Assembly (NCBI GenBank): GCA_003663535.1
Contig: QMUE01000059.1
Location: forward strand, 1-7,263
DNA from: Thermococci archaeon
GTDB lineage: Archaea; Methanobacteriota_B; Thermococci; Thermococcales; Thermococcaceae
Length of the DNA: 7,263 nt
Reading direction: 5' to 3'
Positions 5,736 through 7,263 of this stretch are shown here, piece after piece (positions within the stretch are counted from its first letter, which is position 1; each line of letters opens with the position of its first letter). The translations under genes were made by a program, and so were the position numbers. The notes below the pieces were generated by a model, which saw only the letters and a program-made list of their open reading frames with translations, was not told the DNA's origin and made no database searches.

Positions 5736-6719
5736 TCATTTGAGATTTCCAATCTCCAAAATATCCTTTGCCGAGTTCGCTGCTATAGCTCCCTGCCCCA
5801 CGGCTACTGCAATTTGCTTGAAGACATTCGTTATATCACCAGCTGCAAAAAGGCCCTTTATATTAGTTCTCATGTACATGTCCACAAGTACGTAACCTTG
5901 TTCATCTATAACGCCCAAGTGTTTGACAAAATCAGTTTTTGGCTCATAACCTATGAAAATAAAGACTCCATCAACCTTCTTTTCAAATACTTCTCCCGTT
6001 TTAACATTTCTTAAAAGAACACTTTCAACTTTTTGATTACCTTTAATCTCCACAACCACAGCATTTAATAACACAGGAATCCCCGCTTGTTTGAATCTCT
6101 CCTGAAATATTTTGTCCGCCCTAAATTCTTCCCTCCTGTGTACGAGTGTTACATTGACTCCGATTTCATTAAGATACAAAGCTTCCTGAAGAGCCGTGTT
6201 TCCACCACCCACTACTATCACGTGCTTGCCCTTAAACAACGGCCCGTCGCAAGTTGCACAATAGCTAACCCCCTTTCCATAGAACTTATCCTCCCCTGGA
6301 ACCTTGAGTTTCCTTGGTTCTGCACCTACAGCAATTATAACACTCCTAGCTTTGTAAACTTTGCCATTCTTTGTTTTTACTTCAAATTTACACGGGCCCT
6401 CATAATAAGCACATTCTGCTGGATCTACCCTTTCCACTTCATCAAAGACTATAGGAACATTAAGCTTCTTTACTTGCTCATGCATTCTATTGGCTAGTTC
6501 AGAACCTTTTACTCCTTCTGGGAATCCAGGATAGTTTTCAATGATATCTGTAAGGGCAACATTTCCCCCAATATCTTTTGATATTATAAGTGTATCAAAG
6601 CCGTATCTAGCTGAATATATAGCTGCCGTAAAACCCGCTGGACCTGCTCCAATTATCAAAACATCCCAAGTTTTTGTCTCATCAACGCCACCTTGTGAGA
6701 GACTCCCCAAGCTAAACAT
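5736..6719 (-). CDS. trxB: Thioredoxin reductase (NAD(P)H-dependent, low-Mr type)
   Basis: This 327-residue cytoplasmic flavoenzyme passes electrons from NAD(P)H through FAD and a redox disulfide to thioredoxin or, in Thermococcales, to the glutaredoxin-like protein disulfide oxidoreductase. Domain order is FAD-binding GAGPAG (24-29), the inserted NAD(P)H domain with the active site C154-A-T-C157 followed by DG, GGGNTA (171-176), HRREEFRA (194-201, whose arginines usually favour NADPH), and the closing FAD motif FAAGDI. Length fits the family (E. coli 321). The start is ATG 6719, because the full GGAGGTGA site (6725-6732) lies 5 bases upstream; the in-frame ATG at 6776 would place that site and the TATA box inside the gene. 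C103 and C110, seven residues apart in the FAD domain, are extra to the active pair. No thioredoxin or peroxiredoxin gene is adjacent. Confidence 0.97.
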   Translation of the reverse strand: MFSLGSLSQGGVDETKTWDVLIIGAGPAGFTAAIYSARYGFDTLIISKDIGGNVALTDIIENYPGFPEGVKGSELANRMHEQVKKLNVPIVFDEVERVDPAECAYYEGPCKFEVKTKNGKVYKARSVIIAVGAEPRKLKVPGEDKFYGKGVSYCATCDGPLFKGKHVIVVGGGNTALQEALYLNEIGVNVTLVHRREEFRADKIFQERFKQAGIPVLLNAVVVEIKGNQKVESVLLRNVKTGEVFEKKVDGVFIFIGYEPKTDFVKHLGVIDEQGYVLVDMYMRTNIKGLFAAGDITNVFKQIAVAVGQGAIAANSAKDILEIGNLK

Positions 6720-6753
6720 TTCTTTCACCTCCAGTTTACAACTTTTGGTTGGA

Positions 6754-6762
6754 TATTTAAAA
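6754..6762 (-). promoter_or_regulatory. TATA box of trxB
   Basis: TTTTAAATA on the minus strand, close to the Thermococcales consensus. Its centre is about 26 bases from position 6732, giving a leader of about 13 bases that starts at GGAGGTGA. It lies in the 66-base gap after the preceding gene, so trxB has its own promoter. Confidence 0.6.
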
Positions 6763-6785
6763 ACATTATGGAACAATTTTGAGAA

Positions 6786-7263
6786 CTATATCAACTTTAC
6801 CTCCTTATCTCCTACTAAATGAAGAGTATAGCCCAAAAAAGCCATGAAAGCTACAAACAAAGCCTCTTCGAATCTAAAAATAAGCCCATATCTGCATAAA
6901 GCAAAAATAGACAAGCCATAAATACCTGCAAACATAAGAGAGTGCACCACTCCTCGGTGTTTGGGTATTACAGCACCAAATGCATACCAAGTCCCAACTG
7001 CAAAAAGAGCTCCTATTGCCCATGATATGCCTCCATCCATCCAAGTATCATTTCCAAATGCTATGGAATCTCTGATTTTGACAACCACTGCACTACCTAC
7101 CATTACAGAGACTATAGGTTTTATACCCCTATGAACCAAAGCCTCTGGATGATCTAAATCTGGCAAGTCCGACCCAAGTACATAGACTGCATAACCAAAA
7201 ATTGTAGCCATCAAACTCATTTTAAATGGAATACCTGCATATTGTTTTAAAAAAGAGGCAAAT
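6786..7263 (-). CDS. YdjM-family (DUF457) membrane metal-dependent hydrolase, N-terminus beyond the window
   Basis: The protein has about four to five hydrophobic segments and the conserved acidic/His motifs of the YdjM/DUF457 family (PF04307), thought to be membrane-bound metal-dependent hydrolases of unknown substrate. Counting from the Met at 7220, GSDLPDLDHP lies at 16-25, a His-Arg pair at 31-32, then HRGVVHSL, and finally GYTLHLVGD near the C-terminus. These His and Asp would form the metal site. The reading frame stays open upstream of ATG 7220 to the window edge (IPFKM-type codons, no stop) and no Shine-Dalgarno site precedes that ATG. Family members also start with a further helix containing a conserved His, so the true start is probably outside. 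Visible coding sequence is about 158 codons plus stop. Physiological role is not known. Confidence 0.8.
   Translation of the reverse strand, partial: FASFLKQYAGIPFKMSLMATIFGYAVYVLGSDLPDLDHPEALVHRGIKPIVSVMVGSAVVVKIRDSIAFGNDTWMDGGISWAIGALFAVGTWYAFGAVIPKHRGVVHSLMFAGIYGLSIFALCRYGLIFRFEEALFVAFMAFLGYTLHLVGDKEVKLI

Noticed and set aside
6720..6776. In-frame ATG 19 codons upstream of trxB
   Set aside because: It would put the consensus TATA box and the GGAGGTGA site inside the coding region.
6786..7220. YdjM-family gene as complete from ATG 7220
   Set aside because: No Shine-Dalgarno site precedes this ATG, the frame stays open to the window edge, and the first helix of the family would be missing.

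Overview
The window looks like chromosomal DNA of a hyperthermophilic euryarchaeon of the order Thermococcales (Pyrococcus/Thermococcus type), from a species of rather low GC (about 40% by eye). The support is archaeal signals throughout: GGTGA/GGAGGTGA Shine-Dalgarno sites, TTTAAA-type TATA boxes placed to give very short leaders, oligo-T terminators, a compact C/D box guide RNA, a COG1856-type radical SAM protein, and a deoC gene overlapped by a small HK97 A-domain-like gene. No mobile element, CRISPR array, tRNA or rRNA was seen.

Layout. 1-288 (minus) is the N-terminal part of a cation diffusion facilitator cut by the left edge. Directly upstream on the same strand, at 306-362, is an unannotated-looking C/D box sRNA with complete C, D', C' and D boxes. 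Both 12-nt guides match conserved stretches of archaeal 16S rRNA (helix 44 near U1406 and helix 27 near G902, E. coli numbering). 445-1634 (plus) is a two-gene unit: a 118-residue protein of unknown function with an acidic tail, then a TTG-started radical SAM protein. It converges with and overlaps a CaCA-family Na+/Ca2+ exchanger (1627-2553, minus), which is divergent from deoC (2651-3307, plus).

deoC overlaps by ATGA a broken gene (3304-3515). Its two frames give the start and end of what looks like a family 4 (A-domain) encapsulin, with the middle missing. On the minus strand follow an ECF transporter S component (3512-4114) behind a perfect 9+2+9 palindrome at its expected transcription start, a class III PLP aminotransferase or racemase (4225-5568), thioredoxin reductase (5736-6719), and a YdjM-type membrane metal-dependent hydrolase cut by the right edge (6786-7263).

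How the genes relate. Most transcription units look short, with separate promoters, so the window is a set of housekeeping and transport genes and not one pathway. The real functional couplings are three: the small acidic protein with the radical SAM enzyme (translationally coupled), deoC with its decayed A-domain partner, and the sRNA with the cation transporter leader (probably one promoter). No gene-free stretch exceeds 300 bases; the longest is 5569-5735, which holds a terminator and a promoter.
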